From positions 6,034,001-6,098,000 of the forward strand of contig AP031357.1 in assembly GCA_037833965.1 (NCBI GenBank): DNA of 64,000 nt, read 5' to 3'. The notes beneath the pieces were generated by a model. It made no database searches. It had not been told where the DNA came from and saw only the letters and a list, made by a program, of their open reading frames with translations. The stretch comes from Marchantia polymorpha subsp. ruderalis (taxonomy: Eukaryota > Streptophyta > Marchantiopsida > Marchantiales > Marchantiaceae). Positions 37,081 to 50,560 of the stretch are shown here, one piece after another; the stretch's first letter is position 1, and each line of letters begins with the position of its first letter. The translations under genes and the position numbers were made by a program.

Positions 37081-39500
37081 CTGCTCATGGATTTATTTCG
37101 GAATATTCGTTCTGGTACGCTATTTTCCATTTTCTCCCAATATGCTTTGATGTCTTTTCTTCTCATTTTCGCGAAAGGTCCGCGAATTTTTCCTCTCATT
37201 CTCCTTCCGCTTTCTGCAGGCTCGAATCTTCTGATCTCGCAAGTGCTTTCAGGTGCATGATACCACAGAGATTCAGAATATTGAAGGCTTTGAACTCCTT
37301 CGAATTTGTAATATATCGATCCCCATGAGATCACGTTTCCTTCCCAACTTAAAGTTTCTCGCTTGTGGATGAAGTAAATGCTCAGCTTGAAGGTTGAATA
37401 CTTCCGCCGTGAAGGGAGTACGTACCGTAAATTTTAAGGAAATAAATTCAATACAGATGCTGAGGGTAAATATCTCTTAATTTCAAATACCCGTAATTTC
37501 AAATACTCTTTGTTGTATATACTGGTCTAGCCGTGTAGTCTAGATTAACTTAAATAAAAGGATTTTGAAAAAAATCCCAAAGCTTGTATAGCTGTCTATT
37601 TTTTTATACACAAAATGTGAGGCACACAAATAACCATCATACAAATAGATGTAATATAATAGTTCCTCCATCCACATAGGAACACAAATCCAATACAATT
37701 CACCATACCCGAATGTCATCCAGAAATACAAGCAAATTAGAATAAAGTCCTGATATAATGTCAAAATTTCCTATCCTTGATGAATTCTACATCGCTTTTG
37801 CTACGGTTCGCTATCATATGCAATTTGAGCCATGCAATCATTACAATCATCCACATAACACGATAAAATTTGTAGGGATACATGAAAAATTGTTCTGATA
37901 CAACCTAAATACATTGATTTGACTACTCCGATTTCTTTCTGAAAAAAGCTAAACACATAACAATCATTTGCTAAATCACATTGAGACCTGATAAAAATCA
38001 CGACATGCATATCACACCATGAAGCTCACAAATGACTGAAAATACCTGCAATCACAATCAAAGGTTAAAATAATACATTTAAATTGACTTAAATTATCTT
38101 TTAATATTGATCTCAACATCCTATTCAAATATCATGATGGTGTTATGACTTTCTTTCACATATGTTAAAGAAGTATTTCTATTCAAAGATTAAAATAAAT
38201 CATGTTGAACCCTTGAAGTGACATATACTTACTATCATCATGCTTTGTGCACATGTCATTCAAGCATGTATTGTTCATGAAATGTTAATAAGAATTGTGG
38301 ATTTGTCAAATATTTTGCCATTCAATATTTGATATGTGTACATATAATGACACTTATTCCTGAAGCATTGTTGATTCTCAGTCAATGCCATGAAAATTTT
38401 ATTTGTTTACTTAATGGACAAAACAATTAGATTGACAAATTTTGAAAAGCCAGCGAACATCAATCTTAACATACGGCTACGTTATGTGATTTGAGTTTAC
38501 AAAAGTGTACGCACAAAAAGCATGAAACATACATCTAATTATGAAAATTACAGTAATGGAAGAATCCACCACACATCACACGCATCGTTTTACATTTTTA
38601 TTTCAGTTTGGTTTAATACAGCTTAAAAAAACTTTGATTTGATAAAAAATATTGTATTTGATAGCTTCACATAATATTCAATGTATTATTCAATAAAATA
38701 TACATAATATTAAAGATCATTCTTTTTATTCACACATTCTGAACAAAATCAGGGATTCAAATTCTCAATCAGGGCAGCCAAATGCATCACACACACTTGC
38801 TTCGTATTGTACACAAATTTGCATCCATTCAACAACCTAACAACCACTCACGTTGGAAATGACAATGTAGCCAAACACTTCTTTCAAACTATAGGAAGAA
38901 TATCATATCTCAAATAAAAGTTACATTGTATCTTGTAAGAAAAATATTCATAACCTTTGTATTTAAAAAACAAAAAAAATTGCGTATAAACCATTGAAAA
39001 CATCACATATTTTTTTAAACACGCCAATTAACTATTATCATGTACTTTCAAATATTTTAAATATGTTGACATACTTCCAAAAGCATCCTACGCCGTCTAA
39101 TTTAACTTATAAGCTTCACAAATAGCTATTAGAAACTATACGTTGCTCAATCAAAATCCATGGCAACATCAAATTAATGTTGGACTAATAAAAGATGACA
39201 CTCTATTTTTAGACGGCTCCTTTGCCACTTCTTTACTATACTATGACGCAACTTTTTATCCAGTATTTATCGAGTACCTCTGTAATTATGTTGCGTAGTT
39301 ACAACACTTCCTTGATCTGCTTTTCGTCGCTCGCGCTTGCAGATTCTTGCTCGCCTTTTGCTACAGCTTCAATGAGTTCCAAATGAAAGACGTCGTTCCA
39401 AGTTGAACATTGCAATGAGTTCGCGCTAAAAATCGTCCAATAAAATACTGTCTCCAGTGTCGTGAACGCGGTTGAATGCCAGCTCTGCATCCTCTCTAGC
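37081..39500. other. AT-rich intergenic region
   Basis: About 2.4 kb of AT-rich DNA with many short poly-A/T runs. I see no gene, no RNA gene and no terminal repeats. It resembles the AT-rich tracts at 0.6-1.9 kb and 51-56 kb and may be decayed repetitive DNA. Confidence 0.55.
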
Positions 39501-39539
39501 AGATAATACTATCGTGACGTTTCGTCGTCGAGGAAAGAT

Positions 39540-41560
39540 GACATGACGATCCAGGGGAAACGTCCGCGCAAGCGCCGCCGTCAATGCAAGAAAGCGGCAT
39601 TAGCATGTTTTCAATTTCCTTTTTGTGAGGAGTTGTATATTAAATATCACAAGCAGTAGCATCCCTCAACCTGGAAGGAATATGAGTCGATGTTGCCCGA
39701 ACATAAATGTAATTTTCTAAGCAACAAAAAGCACACAATTGGTTTTTATTTCGAGAAGAAAAGCAACCCCATGAAGTTTGAAATCAAGCCAATCATTGTG
39801 GACGTGATGATCGGGGATCTGATTTGGCATCCAAAGGGCGATATGGAGAACAACGATGAGAGAGATCATCACGAAGTCAAACGCCCTCAAACTCTTCGCA
39901 AAGGCGACCGATGCTGCCCTGACGCGCCATACAAGGTCGCCATCAAGAACGTGATTGTGTACGAGCTCTCTAAGTCTCATACCTCCGTCAGGCAGTTGTT
40001 TCGGCAGACTAATCGTGTCATTGATCAGCACAAGATGATTTGCAAGAACCCGATGCTCGTAAGCATCAGCGATTATAAAGTCGGACTGTTCGTCCGCGTC
40101 GAGGTTGGCATCAACTTGCACGTTCTCACATCCATTTTCGCTCGCAAATTGGTATGGGCATTCTCCATTGCTGCTGACACTTCTTCACACCGTGGAGCAT
40201 CATTTTTCGACATTCGCGTCCGCTTCGGCATTGTAGTCACGCTTTACAACCTGCATTTAATCATCTTACTGTTTTTTGAGCGCCAATCAGCGAACAATAT
40301 CACTTAACTGATCATCAAAATGCTCAACGCTCTATACGATGGCTGGCGCGACAAGCTTTTTAGTATTACAACAGAATGCGAGCCGATGATGACAAGACAA
40401 ATTTTGGGCGTCGCGACGCAACTTGTGTGCTAGGCAACCTATTCCACGTAACGGATCTAGTGTGCCCCCCACCAACTCGACTTGGAAATGAAAAGGGGCA
40501 TGAATAATGTAATGGACGGTCAGTTCTATGCTATTGTTCACGACTTCTCAGTGTATCTTTGCACTCAGCAGATTCTCATCACCAAAATGAGCTCAACCTG
40601 CGCTAGAGATACAAATTGCTAGATGCATGTCACTACAATGCTGTCATGGATGACTAAACATCGTGTCCTTCTGTTCCTTCATATCGACGCCAAGCACCAT
40701 GAATCATATGGTGAATCATCGCGTACTCCATCGTGCCAGTTGGTGAAGAGATCAACAAATTGTTCGTAAAGCTTCAAGGAAGCCTACTTGTTCTCTAGGA
40801 GCAACGCGACATGATTTTAAACACTATCGCGTCAGTCGTATCTTTGTGGGACATCCACCGCGGCAATCACAAGCTTCCAGAAGTATACAATGAGGCATTT
40901 TTCTACAAAAATTTGGACTGGTGGATCAAATACGATTGTGTGTCCAGATTTCATCACGGAGCACGGCAGATCGTTTGCTCGAGACCAATTGAACTTGCTT
41001 AGTAACGACGACAAGATCATTGTTAGCCAAGAATTGCCCGTTACGTCGTCGATCTGGTGATTGGCATGTCGGATATCATGGCCAAAGGTGACAGCGACAA
41101 TCAAGCATCGATCAAGGAGGTCCCGCCGGTGATGTCCGCAGAGATCGCGTACCTTTTTCATAGAAATTTTGTTGCGGACGTTCTCGATTCGCTGCGCATG
41201 CGTCTGCAAAATTTTGGATGGACCAAAATTGATATCGACAATGTCGAGCAAGATCATCGCGACTTTTGCAACGCATACCGAAATGAATGTGCGCTCAAGG
41301 AAAACATCGACAAGCTTAATGAGGGCTGGGCCGTTGTTGGCAACCGTTACATGCATTTACGTGAAGTTTTGGTCGGATTGGCCAGCGTTTTTCACAATTC
41401 CACGTCGGTCGAGAGTGATTTCTCTATTGCCAGTGGGAACGCGATACCACTTGCCTGGTGTTAGCCAATCTCTCCTTGGAAGAGATCTTCTAGACAAAGC
41501 AGTCGGGACTATTGCGCAGCATTTCTGCGGAGGTGTAGTGCGAATGATAAGACCTCAAAT
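39540..41560 (+). mobile_element. Decayed hAT-superfamily DNA transposon
   Basis: Plus-strand pieces of a hAT transposase lie in order. An N-terminal part from 39690 runs into AADTSSHRGASFFDIRV near 40174, a segment typical of the RNase-H-like core. It is followed by LFFERQSANNIT, NALYDGWRDKL and CAPHQLDLEMKRGMNNV in the same frame, past stops. The C-terminal dimerisation region follows at 41340-41460 (HLREVLVGLASVF, SVESDFSI), and SLEEIF is found a little further on. Stops at 40305-40307, near 40428 and beyond, and at least one frame change, show that it cannot make a full transposase. Neither terminal inverted repeats nor the 8-bp target duplication expected of hAT elements was located, so both ends are approximate. 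Confidence 0.75.
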
Positions 41561-41580
41561 TGAACGTAAGTTCAATTTGA
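41555..41580. repeat. Perfect 11-bp hairpin at the hAT 3' edge
   Basis: tcaaattgaac at 41555-41565 and its exact reverse complement at 41570-41580 enclose the four bases gtaa. A second, looser inverted pair (aggtggcat near 41632, atgccacct near 41683) follows. They may be sub-terminal remains of the hAT element. Confidence 0.75.
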
Positions 41581-41599
41581 ACTTCATGTTGATTTTGCT

Positions 41600-44500
41600 A
41601 GTTTTTGCGATATTGCACCTTCAGTTGGCAAAGGTGGCATCCTTTTCAGGTCCACTTTATATTTAAAAGTCCAAAAAAAGGCAAATGCCACCTATTATGA
41701 GGAATGAATTAATGGCATATTTCAAATAGATGATAAATCCAAGTGGCAATGAAATCTTCAACATATCATTCTACTCAAACTTTGGCATGGCCAACTTATG
41801 AGGGAAGTGCAAGGGAGTGTCTCTTAAACCATAATGTCAACTATGTCATTATACAAAACTCTAAACACTTCATTTCACAAACTATGCATTCATTCATCAA
41901 CGGTGAGAGTTACATATAATTAGCCATGTAGAAGGTTTCATCCAAAAGCAACTGCATTCAGAAATACATGTTCTCACATCACATAATGTTGAACATTAGA
42001 GGTATCAGTGATGAACACACTTGCTATCACAATACAACAAAATGTTACTTGAAATTAGTATATAAATTAACCCGTTAACCGGTGAAATTGAATAAACACG
42101 ATTGTTGACACATTCTCGAATTCACAGCTTTAATTCCGAACTAGAAATATATGTTTTATAAATTATGCAAAAAATTCTTAAAGATTTTCGTAATACATTT
42201 ACCTTGAAGCAAGTGAGCCATTTCAATCTTAATAGTCTCATACACATTGATTATAAACAACTTGGAATAGATATATTACTAATAATATCGCTAATGTGTT
42301 ATGGCAGTGTTCCCAAGGTTCGCGCTATCAATTTTAGCACCTTGCTTTATTATAAACACTGCTTTGTTATTAAATTGTATTTCTTTATAAGTAAAATCTA
42401 CTAACTTTTGAAAGAAATTAGCAAAATTTACAGATTCTGTAGCCCCAACTTCAACGCAGTTGGCTCGGGTGAGAGACGACTGAAGTATCCAACAAGACTG
42501 CAACGGAAGATACATAATCACTAAAACTATGATATGAACCAAATAGGTATTATTCAACTAACCATTATGATTTCTTTCTATATTGTCAAGTCGGTCGAAA
42601 CCAGATACGAGGTGGAATATCAGCCGTACTCAATTTCCAACGGAGTGATTAATCTTGTAGGGGACCTCTTCACCTCGCTTGGTCTCATGCTAGATGAAGT
42701 CTCTCTAGGGATGATTGCATTATTGTTTCCAATGTCACAAGAGCAAACATCAAACTGTCCCTATGATAAGGTACGTTATACATTTGTTAAAGAAATTTCG
42801 CAAAGTGCATGTATCATTTATCTTTCGGATTCAACCGGAGGTGGAATTAGAGAACGAATTTGTAGAATTGCTTGGTCTAATATTTAATCTTCCAGAGAGT
42901 TCTGGAGTCAGTCTAGTCCTGAGTACGCGCTAAGATTTTCACAGGTTTCCCTGACAACGACGTTACGTTGAAGTAGCGAGGGACGATTCAAAGTCACGAA
43001 TTATTCGACGGATACAAGTTCTTGGCTGGCTGCTCCAAATTAGCAGAGGTACGTATTCTTTGTTAGTTGTACATTTCTTCCCCTCCCTTACATAGCTGCG
43101 TCACTTCACAGTTAAATGTACACACCACAAATGGCATTCATCATTCATCATTCAACATCTACACAACCCACATGTCAGTAACTTGTTGGCTTTAACGTTA
43201 GCCTCAATCAACAGACTCTGAAAAGGGTGTACGTGGTGTACCATACGCTCATCATCAGAAGGTCCGTAGACAGGGACACTCCACTCGACGAACGTAATAG
43301 TACGCCTACACAGAAGTTCAACTGCAAACAATTAGCCACTATACACTGGCAGATAACCTTTCTTCGAGAGGTAACAGTGCGAAACGAAGAGGCACTTCCG
43401 ATGCAAGTACTGTCCATGGCACACGTGCAATTACAGTACATGGCACCGTCTTCCACCTAATCAGTCGAGAGGGAAAAAGCCGAAGAAACTCGTGCTCGAG
43501 ATATCAGGTGTCTGCCAGCAGTCGAGTTGTCGTAAAGACTTGACCACGCCTGGGAATTCACTTGGTCCTGCGACGATGACTGCACGCGAAATGCCCCGCA
43601 CACCTCATCGTTTACTAAAACTTGACATCCTTGCACGAGACGCTTTCTTCTAAGTTGTCAGATTTTCCCAACCATTATTTTACATACTACTCTCCGAGTC
43701 GAGAGGATTAGTCATCTCGACAATTTGTACCGATCTCTTAAAGAGAAACCAAGTACAAGATAGAGAACCCCAAAACAAAAAGTACGAAGAAAAGGTTCAA
43801 GGGCACAAAATGAAGAAAGTCTAGGGTAGAAACCGCTGCGAGAAAACCTCCAAGCTTCTCAACTGGAAGCTAAACGCTCAATTTTTAGGATGCTATAAAT
43901 TGTTCAACCATTTGTGATATAAATCGATCATACATGTGATATGTGCTGATCCTCGGAGACATGAAGGATATTCAGGGCCTAGTGTAGAGGCAGTAGTACC
44001 GGCAAATGCAAGAAGGCACAAGTCCTGTACCCTGATATGAGGTATACCCTTGATGGGTACATAAATATTACACCAAATGGAAACATCTAAAACTACATAG
44101 TACAGAAAAGAATTTAACACTAGTAACCATCCACAGGTATGCTCATCAATACCAAGGTCCGTAATTCTTCTGTCCATCGAGAGAGCAAGGGAATTGCCTC
44201 TTAATAGCAGACTGTCAATATTGGAACATTGTAGATTGTCCACCTGTAATTAAGATACAAAACCACCACAGGGATGTCTATGACCCACTCTCCCGCCCAC
44301 GCTTCTTTCTCTTCATCTTCTTCATCATGTGTTACAAAAACCACCTAACTTCTCATCTGAAAAAGCTTCTATATGAGCCAACTGTTTACTCCCTCCGGCT
44401 CACTGACAGGGTGATGCACAGCTGTTTCTCAGAGATCCGGCTACGGTCACACAGCACGGTAGTTTGCATATTTGCTCGCTCTCATGTGCAAGTATACAAA

Positions 44501-44922
44501 AAGGATGAGATAAACAAATACCAACCATTCACTCAAGTAACGTGTGTGGAGATAAAGGTGTTCATAAAAAAGGAAAAGAGTTGGCTTGATCTGTTTTGAT
44601 GACTATCATCATGAGCACGTTCTCTGCTTAGGGCAGTCGAGGAGTCGAGGCAGTGCCAATTCTCCACCCAACCCTGTGTACACACAAGATATCATAACCA
44701 GACATATCCCCCGGCTGCCCTCCAGGTCCTTAAGGAAATACTGTCTTCTCGCACTCATGCACGTGTCCTCTTACTCGGAGATCGGAATTAGCATGAACTC
44801 CAGCCAATTATAGAACTGGTGTTTTCCCACAGGGTGTTGGAGGACCCGTCCATGCGGTGCATCATGTTGTCAAAACAAGAAATTCTACTTTCAAACTTGA
44901 AGAACAGGCTCCGTCGCAGAGG
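41600..44922. other. Intergenic region, no supported gene
   Basis: AT-rich at first, then mixed. Frames near 42534-42933 (plus) have somewhat gene-like composition (for example FRIQPEVELENEFVELLGLI in one frame) but could not be joined or assigned. The right end should contain the 3' untranslated region of the receptor-like gene on the minus strand. Confidence 0.45.
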
Positions 44923-47582
44923 TCATGTGGTAGTCAGAGCTGCCTCAGGCTCCTCGCTGCTATTATCGACAGGTGAAAGGAGCTCTAACTCAGCCCAGAG
45001 AAGAGGTGAACATTTGGAAGATGCTGCCTCTGGGGACATGTGCAGAGCATTAGACAGCATCCATGTTACTTCTCTCATCGAAGGGCGTTTGCTGGCCCTT
45101 GGTTGAATGCACAGGCGCACGACCTCACAAATGGCCACCAGTTCGTCGTTGTTGTAAGATTTCAACGAGGGATCCACCATGTACCACATCATCTTGGCGT
45201 CGCTCAGATACTCCTTCGCCTACATATTGTGATCAGAAAATATATTATAGCTAAAAAGACTTGCTTCATTTCGGCAGATTGATATCACTACTGTCGACAA
45301 ACAAAACTTTCACAAAGCTTATTACACAATTATTGCTAATCAAAACGTGCCCATATAAGTGCTTCCAAGAACAAACTTTGTATGTGCACCTTCAGTCTAA
45401 GATAAATGGTGCAATTTACAAACGAGAATTGCTTTCAAAAGACCGGAACACCCACCCAGTCGATAAGCGATCCTTGTGTATCACTATACGGGGTTCTCCC
45501 AGTAAGCGTCTCCAGTAAAAACACACCGAAACTTAAGATGTTGCTCTCGAAGTCAGGGGCATGCCTATCATTGCCCTCACAGTCATCATATCCGATAGCG
45601 TTTATGAATTTACTGAAAGACTTCCGCCTGCCAAGATTGTTGGTCCCGACAGAGAGCTTCGATATGCCGAAGTCCGCGACCTGACCAACACCAAGCCGTT
45701 CATCAACATTAGGAAGGTTCGTCACATAGACGTGCTAGACATTTCACTTATGTACTTAAGCACTTTCATTCCAAACAATGCATTAAAACTGAGGACTGAC
45801 GCCACTTTCGATTCTTGAAGCAAAATGTGTCGAAAACAGTTCAATGGCAATTTGAAATGAACACACCTTGGCTGCGTAATCTTCAGTGAGATAAACAGAG
45901 TTGGCATCGAAGTTGAGATGGCTGGTGGGAGGCACAAGCTCATGATGCATGTACTGTAAGCCGTAAGCAGCCCCCATCACTATTCTCATTCGCATGGGCC
46001 AATCCAAATGCTCCGACTCCTTATCTAAAATCACCACATAGAAGTTCAGAACAATTAAGTTCTTCGGACAAGTTCCTTACAGGACTGCTTACAGGCTTCA
46101 TAGACGTCAACGGCGAAAACACTTAAGAAGAAAATGGAAAGAGTGGTGGTAACTCAAACTTGACTAGCCAACATGTTCAGACAGGAGGAATCCGAACTAC
46201 ATCTGTCATTGATTACAATATTTACACTCTTAAACGCCTCTTTTAAGCACATATAACTACTGATCTACATGAGTCGAAAACAAATTTACTTCTCCCACAG
46301 GGAACTGTACCCTCTTGGACTACACCGTGAAATCGAGGCAAGCGTTTTATCTTCACACGCGGAGCATATAAACAACTTGATGAGCAAACATGCGTTCAGG
46401 GCCGCGGGCTGATAATTACTGTGTAGGTGTTCATAAAGAGTGCCATTCGGAGCATATTCGAAGACCAACATTCTTTCAAAAGGTTCTTCTTCTGTACAAT
46501 ATGCCAGCAGGTTGACAAGATTTCTATGATTCATTCGGGCTAGAGCTTCAACCTGCACATCCACACGGAAAAATAATATTTAAGGTTCGGAGAATATGCC
46601 TTCATAAGTTGGACAATAGGTACATCACTCGCTTTCAAACCCCATTGTAAAATTTGAAACTTCACTAATATCTGGTGTACCTTCCGACGGAAATATAGCT
46701 CTGTATTGGGAGTCCAGCTTGTAGGAGGTATTCGAATGCTCGTGACAGCAACCTCGGTACCATTTGTAAGAGTCCCCTTAAAGACGATGCTCTCTGCCGA
46801 GGAACCGATAATATTGCTGAAGTCTTCACAAGCAGTCTCCAACTCATCTCTACTTATTGATGGTACCCCTGTTAAAATACAAGGCATATTAAATATCACG
46901 TTACAGAATGTAATCAAGAAACCGAGTAACTCAGTCGTTGCTACAGCAGTCAATGACGAGGTCCTTGAGCAAAAAGTTTACTCTACAACTCTGATACACA
47001 TGTTTGTGACACTCAGACAGTGGGTCTCAATCGGGAAAATCTAAGAGAGGAACAAGACTAACACGAACGTTCCAGTCGGGAACTCATTGTCCACAATCTT
47101 CTATTCGAGATGGGCCTGGGTTTCTGCCACTACTTCGCTCCGATGTGCCCGACGGTTGCGCTCAAGGAGGCGTGAAAGAATGGAAGGAGTTGGTGAAAAG
47201 GATGCAGTGAGTAATCAAAATGCGTAGCTGTTCATCTATTCAGAAATACCTGTAACGAAAGCTTTCTGCAGCTGACCGCTCATGTGACCGCTCATTCCAG
47301 CTTTCCATGGGCTTACTGTTGCTCTTTTCCTCTTTCTGCGAAGGCATGTGATAGCTGATACCAGAAGTAAGAGTAAGAAAAGTAGAAACGCTGCGGGTCC
47401 TATCAGGAATACCCATAACAGCGGCTCGCGACTAGAAGAGGGCGGGTCGTCCAGGACAGGTGCTGGTGGAGGCGGACCAGTTGTGGAATTCGTACTGTTC
47501 GAGGTTTTGCCACGAGGTGCTGGTGCAGAATGTGGTGGAGGAACCAGACCAGGTGGTGACGCTGGTGGCTTTTTGTTGCCAT
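44923..47582 (-). CDS. MRH1/MDIS2-type receptor-like pseudokinase, membrane and kinase half
   Basis: Six exons join in frame: 47582-47250, 46868-46681, 46552-46420, 46024-45867, 45680-45456, 45219-44923 (444 codons including stop). The first encodes a Pro/Ser/Thr-rich juxtamembrane stretch, one transmembrane helix (LLWVFLIGPAAFLLFLLL) and a basic stop-transfer run (CLRRKRKR). The rest is a kinase-like domain of the Arabidopsis MRH1 / MALE DISCOVERER group: RDELETACEDFSNIIGS, RMLVFEYAPNGTLYEHLH, EHLDWPMRMRI, YLTEDYAAK and the C-terminal SPLLWAELELLSP are family hallmarks. The Gly-rich loop is degraded (GSSAES), the ATP-binding Lys is Thr (VAVTSI), and the HRD catalytic Asp is absent (PTSHLNFD), so it is expected to be inactive; a DFG-like motif (VADFG) remains. 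Relatives act in root-hair growth and pollen-tube attraction. The LRR ectodomain should lie upstream but is unresolved. Confidence 0.88.
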
Positions 47583-49650
47583 CTGCGGTACACACAAACA
47601 CAAAAGTTCGAATCAAATTAGCAAACTAAATGCAAGAAACCTTAGTTTGAAATACAGATGAGAAAGCGAAGACTTGCTAAACTTTCGGCAACAATGTGTA
47701 TATCCCAGGGAGCATACAAAGACCTAGGCCTCTTCTCATAGAACTGAAACTACTATCAAGGCTTGTGAACTGTTACTTCGCTTCGTTATGTCAGTGCGGC
47801 ATAGACATTTTCTAGCTTGACTTAGAGCAAGAAGTTCGTGAGTAAGCCTTGGAAGTCTACTCCTGATCTGGCAGGTACACAGCGGACTCTCATATCTCAC
47901 GGTTCAAAGAACCGAAGTGGGGAAACAATTCTAGAGCAACAAAAACACGGTCCTCGTCATGTGGCATCTCAAGAACGAAAGCACTGTAGCAGCCCTCGGC
48001 AGGGAAACCTACTCGCAAACCTGGTTTCTATCTTCGGGCTTCTCATTACCAAAAATATTTGAAGGAGAACCACTTAGCGATCTAGATCGCGGACACGGTA
48101 TCAAGGGTACTTAGAAACGTCTGTCGAGAACCGCGACATCACAAGAAAGCCGGGAGAGAAACCAGCTACGTTCAACGCGTTGTTACGCAGCTTGGACGCC
48201 AAAAGCACTCTTCAACCAAAGACATTGCCTTGCCTTGAGTTGTCATGCGGGGAGGACTTCATACGGATTCAGCTCTATGCGTTCACGAGACTCGCGCACA
48301 TTGACTTATCCTTCAAATGGTCAAGAGGTTGTTGCTGAGCGTGGCTCTTAGTAGAAGGCAATGCCCGGAGAAAACTGGGGGCGGGGGTGGAGCATCTTCA
48401 GAGTTTCCGAAACATCTACGCTGGGTATCCAAAACGTACCTTGTAAAAGTACACGCCCAGAGCAGCGGTGAACTGCGCCCGCCAAGAACACCAGCACCAA
48501 AGTCCCAGACAGTAACACCCTGTTGCATTCTCTCGTTGACCTCCTTTGACACATTCCCATGACCTTGTGTCTGGCATGCGGGATATTCACGTTTTCCTTC
48601 GTATGTTCCTCACTATGACGATTTGTCAAATCGGTGTCCAGCAACTACTGCGAGAAGCCTCATTCATAAAGCTGATGAGAATCCTGTGCTTCATACGGTG
48701 CCTAACCCACGCCAGATCGAATAACCTCTGTTCTCCAACCTGTGAAATCCTTATCCTTCTAAAGGGACCCAATCTTGGTCCTTGATCCTGCGAGATACTC
48801 CCGGCGCCGCCTAGCTCCAACCTGTGAAACATACTGTCTTGTTTCCATTACACGTGCTCCTGGGGGCTTGATCCATTGAGTCCAACTATCTGCGTCGTTG
48901 AATAAACGTGGATCCTCAAACCTGGTCCACCCTCTAGTATGTCCCGGCGAAGCCACCAAGAGAAACTCTCATCCTCCGCGCAATTCCCTGGAACCAGCTA
49001 GTTTCACCGGAACTTCAACTTCATGTGCCCGTTGAGAGCGTCGATGGCTGTCCTTCGGCAACCGAAGTCTTCGTCCCAAAACAACACACCCCGCTCCGAA
49101 GAAAAGACAGCCGGTTCAATGAAGTGGAGAGTTACATGAGTACTGCGGGGAGCTAAGATGCAGGTCGCAGGGGACGAAGAAGTCGGTTGAGCAATTAGCT
49201 GCTTGAATCAGAGGCAGCAAAATCGCCAAGGTGACAGAATCGTTTGTCACGGGCTTAACATAAGCAAGAGTTTTACGTAATACACAGTTCGGAAGCGACG
49301 ACACAGCGAGACTGTTGCAGAGATAGATCTAGGGTGGCAAAAGAACGAAGCTAGCGCAGAGAGGAGAAGTGTTCCATTTACAAACTATCCCTCCCGGTCG
49401 GAGCGAGAAAGACTACCCGACCCGAACCCAAACCAGGACCAATGAGCCTGAGCCAGCTAGAGTTTCGACTCGACGGGAATTGACAGGAGAAAAATGCCTA
49501 CGCGAAAAAAGCGTGGGCTAGACCGAGGGTCGGGCACGCGAAAAACCACACTCTAACTCACTCGCTCACACAGGAAGCCTGACGGGAATCTTCGACTTCT
49601 TCGTCTTCTTCCTCTTCTTCGTCCTCGTCTACTACTGTCCACTATCCTCC
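47583..49650 (-). other. Unresolved ectodomain region of the receptor-like gene
   Basis: The LRR exons and signal peptide of the receptor should be here. A plausible 61-base exon, 48081-48021, has good acceptor and donor sites and encodes SLSGSPSNIFGNEKPEDRNQ, the typical end of an LRR array in this family, but its phase does not join directly to the exon at 47582. Shorter LRR-like shreds occur on the minus strand (LRNNAL near 48165, LSNNLLTI near 48335, RLELGGAG near 48815), broken by stops. A frame at 49304-49116 has a hydrophobic stretch (VTLAILLPLIQAAN) that could be a signal peptide. Either several small exons remain to be found or the ectodomain is degenerate. Confidence 0.35.
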
Positions 49651-50560
49651 ATCATCTGAGGAAGCAGCGACCGGTCGCGCGAGGAATCAATCTACCGAGC
49701 CCGCAATCGAAAATTTGCAATCGCGCACAGCACAGCCGAGCCACACCAAGAGAGAGACCAGCGTCCTGTGCTGCGCTTCGTTCGTGAGGAGAAAGCAGCC
49801 AGCCAGCAGCAGCTGCAGCAGCAGCAGCAGAGTGCAGAGCAGAGAGACGACCACCACCACCACCTCCACCTCGAGGCTCGAAGCGTGCGCGAGCGTGTGA
49901 AGGCATGAATGAACTGGACCTCCCCGCCGCATGCGTCGCGCGCGTGACTTGCTCGCTCCATCCCACCGGCCACAGCCGGTCGCGCCACCGGCTCCCGCTT
50001 TTTGAACCTCGGCCCTCTCCGGCCCCAACTGCCGTACTCGCCAGCTGGCGCACCGCGTTCCGCTCCTCCCTCTTATTGTTACTCCAGGTCCGCTCCCCGC
50101 AGGACGACTTACCCCATTTATTTCCGGACATCGGCCCGGATCCGCCTTCGCACCGAGGACGGTTTGTCCACTGTGTAACGGAGGCCGAGCAGGGCAAAGC
50201 TTTGGTCCAGCGGCTCTGCGCGCTCTCAACGAAGGAGTGGCTCTTGTCCAGATCATGGCATATTAAAAGCATAACCTGGGAGATCGCCCTTGTCGTCTTG
50301 CGGGTCGTGTTGGCACTCGGCCGCGCCTGCAGTAATTTATTCAAACGCGACTATGTGACTAAGCTTGTCACCTCCAATACGTTATCTAAAAGTCTTCAGG
50401 CTGCGATACACAAATTACACTCAACGGCGAGTTCTCTGCTCGGACCGCTCGTTGGAGCCGGTGACCGGCGCCATGTTCACAAACGTAGATTCACGGCCAC
50501 AACGGCCGGGAGGCTGAGCCGCTGACGGGTAGTATCCAAGGCTAGTAGACCCGATCGGCC
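49560..50560. promoter_or_regulatory. GC-rich island upstream of the receptor-like gene
   Basis: A sharply GC-rich kilobase with runs of CTTCTTCGT, (GCA)n and (CCA)n. It probably contains the promoter and leader of the receptor-like gene on the minus strand and may be bidirectional. Overlapping frames of about 200-230 codons on both strands (49905-50525 plus; 49652-50344 minus) are expected in such DNA and match no family. Confidence 0.4.

Noticed and set aside
42534-42933. 117- and 72-codon plus-strand frames
   Set aside because: Gene-like stretches occur in two frames but no splice path, start context or family supports a gene.
48180-48350. LRR-like plus-strand reading (LAHIDLSFKW)
   Set aside because: Only one short match, with stops nearby, in a region where the opposite strand is expected to encode LRRs; probably chance.
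49652-50525. Overlapping frames of 230 codons (minus) and 206 codons (plus)
   Set aside because: They lie in a GC-rich promoter-like island with triplet runs, match no family, and compete on both strands.
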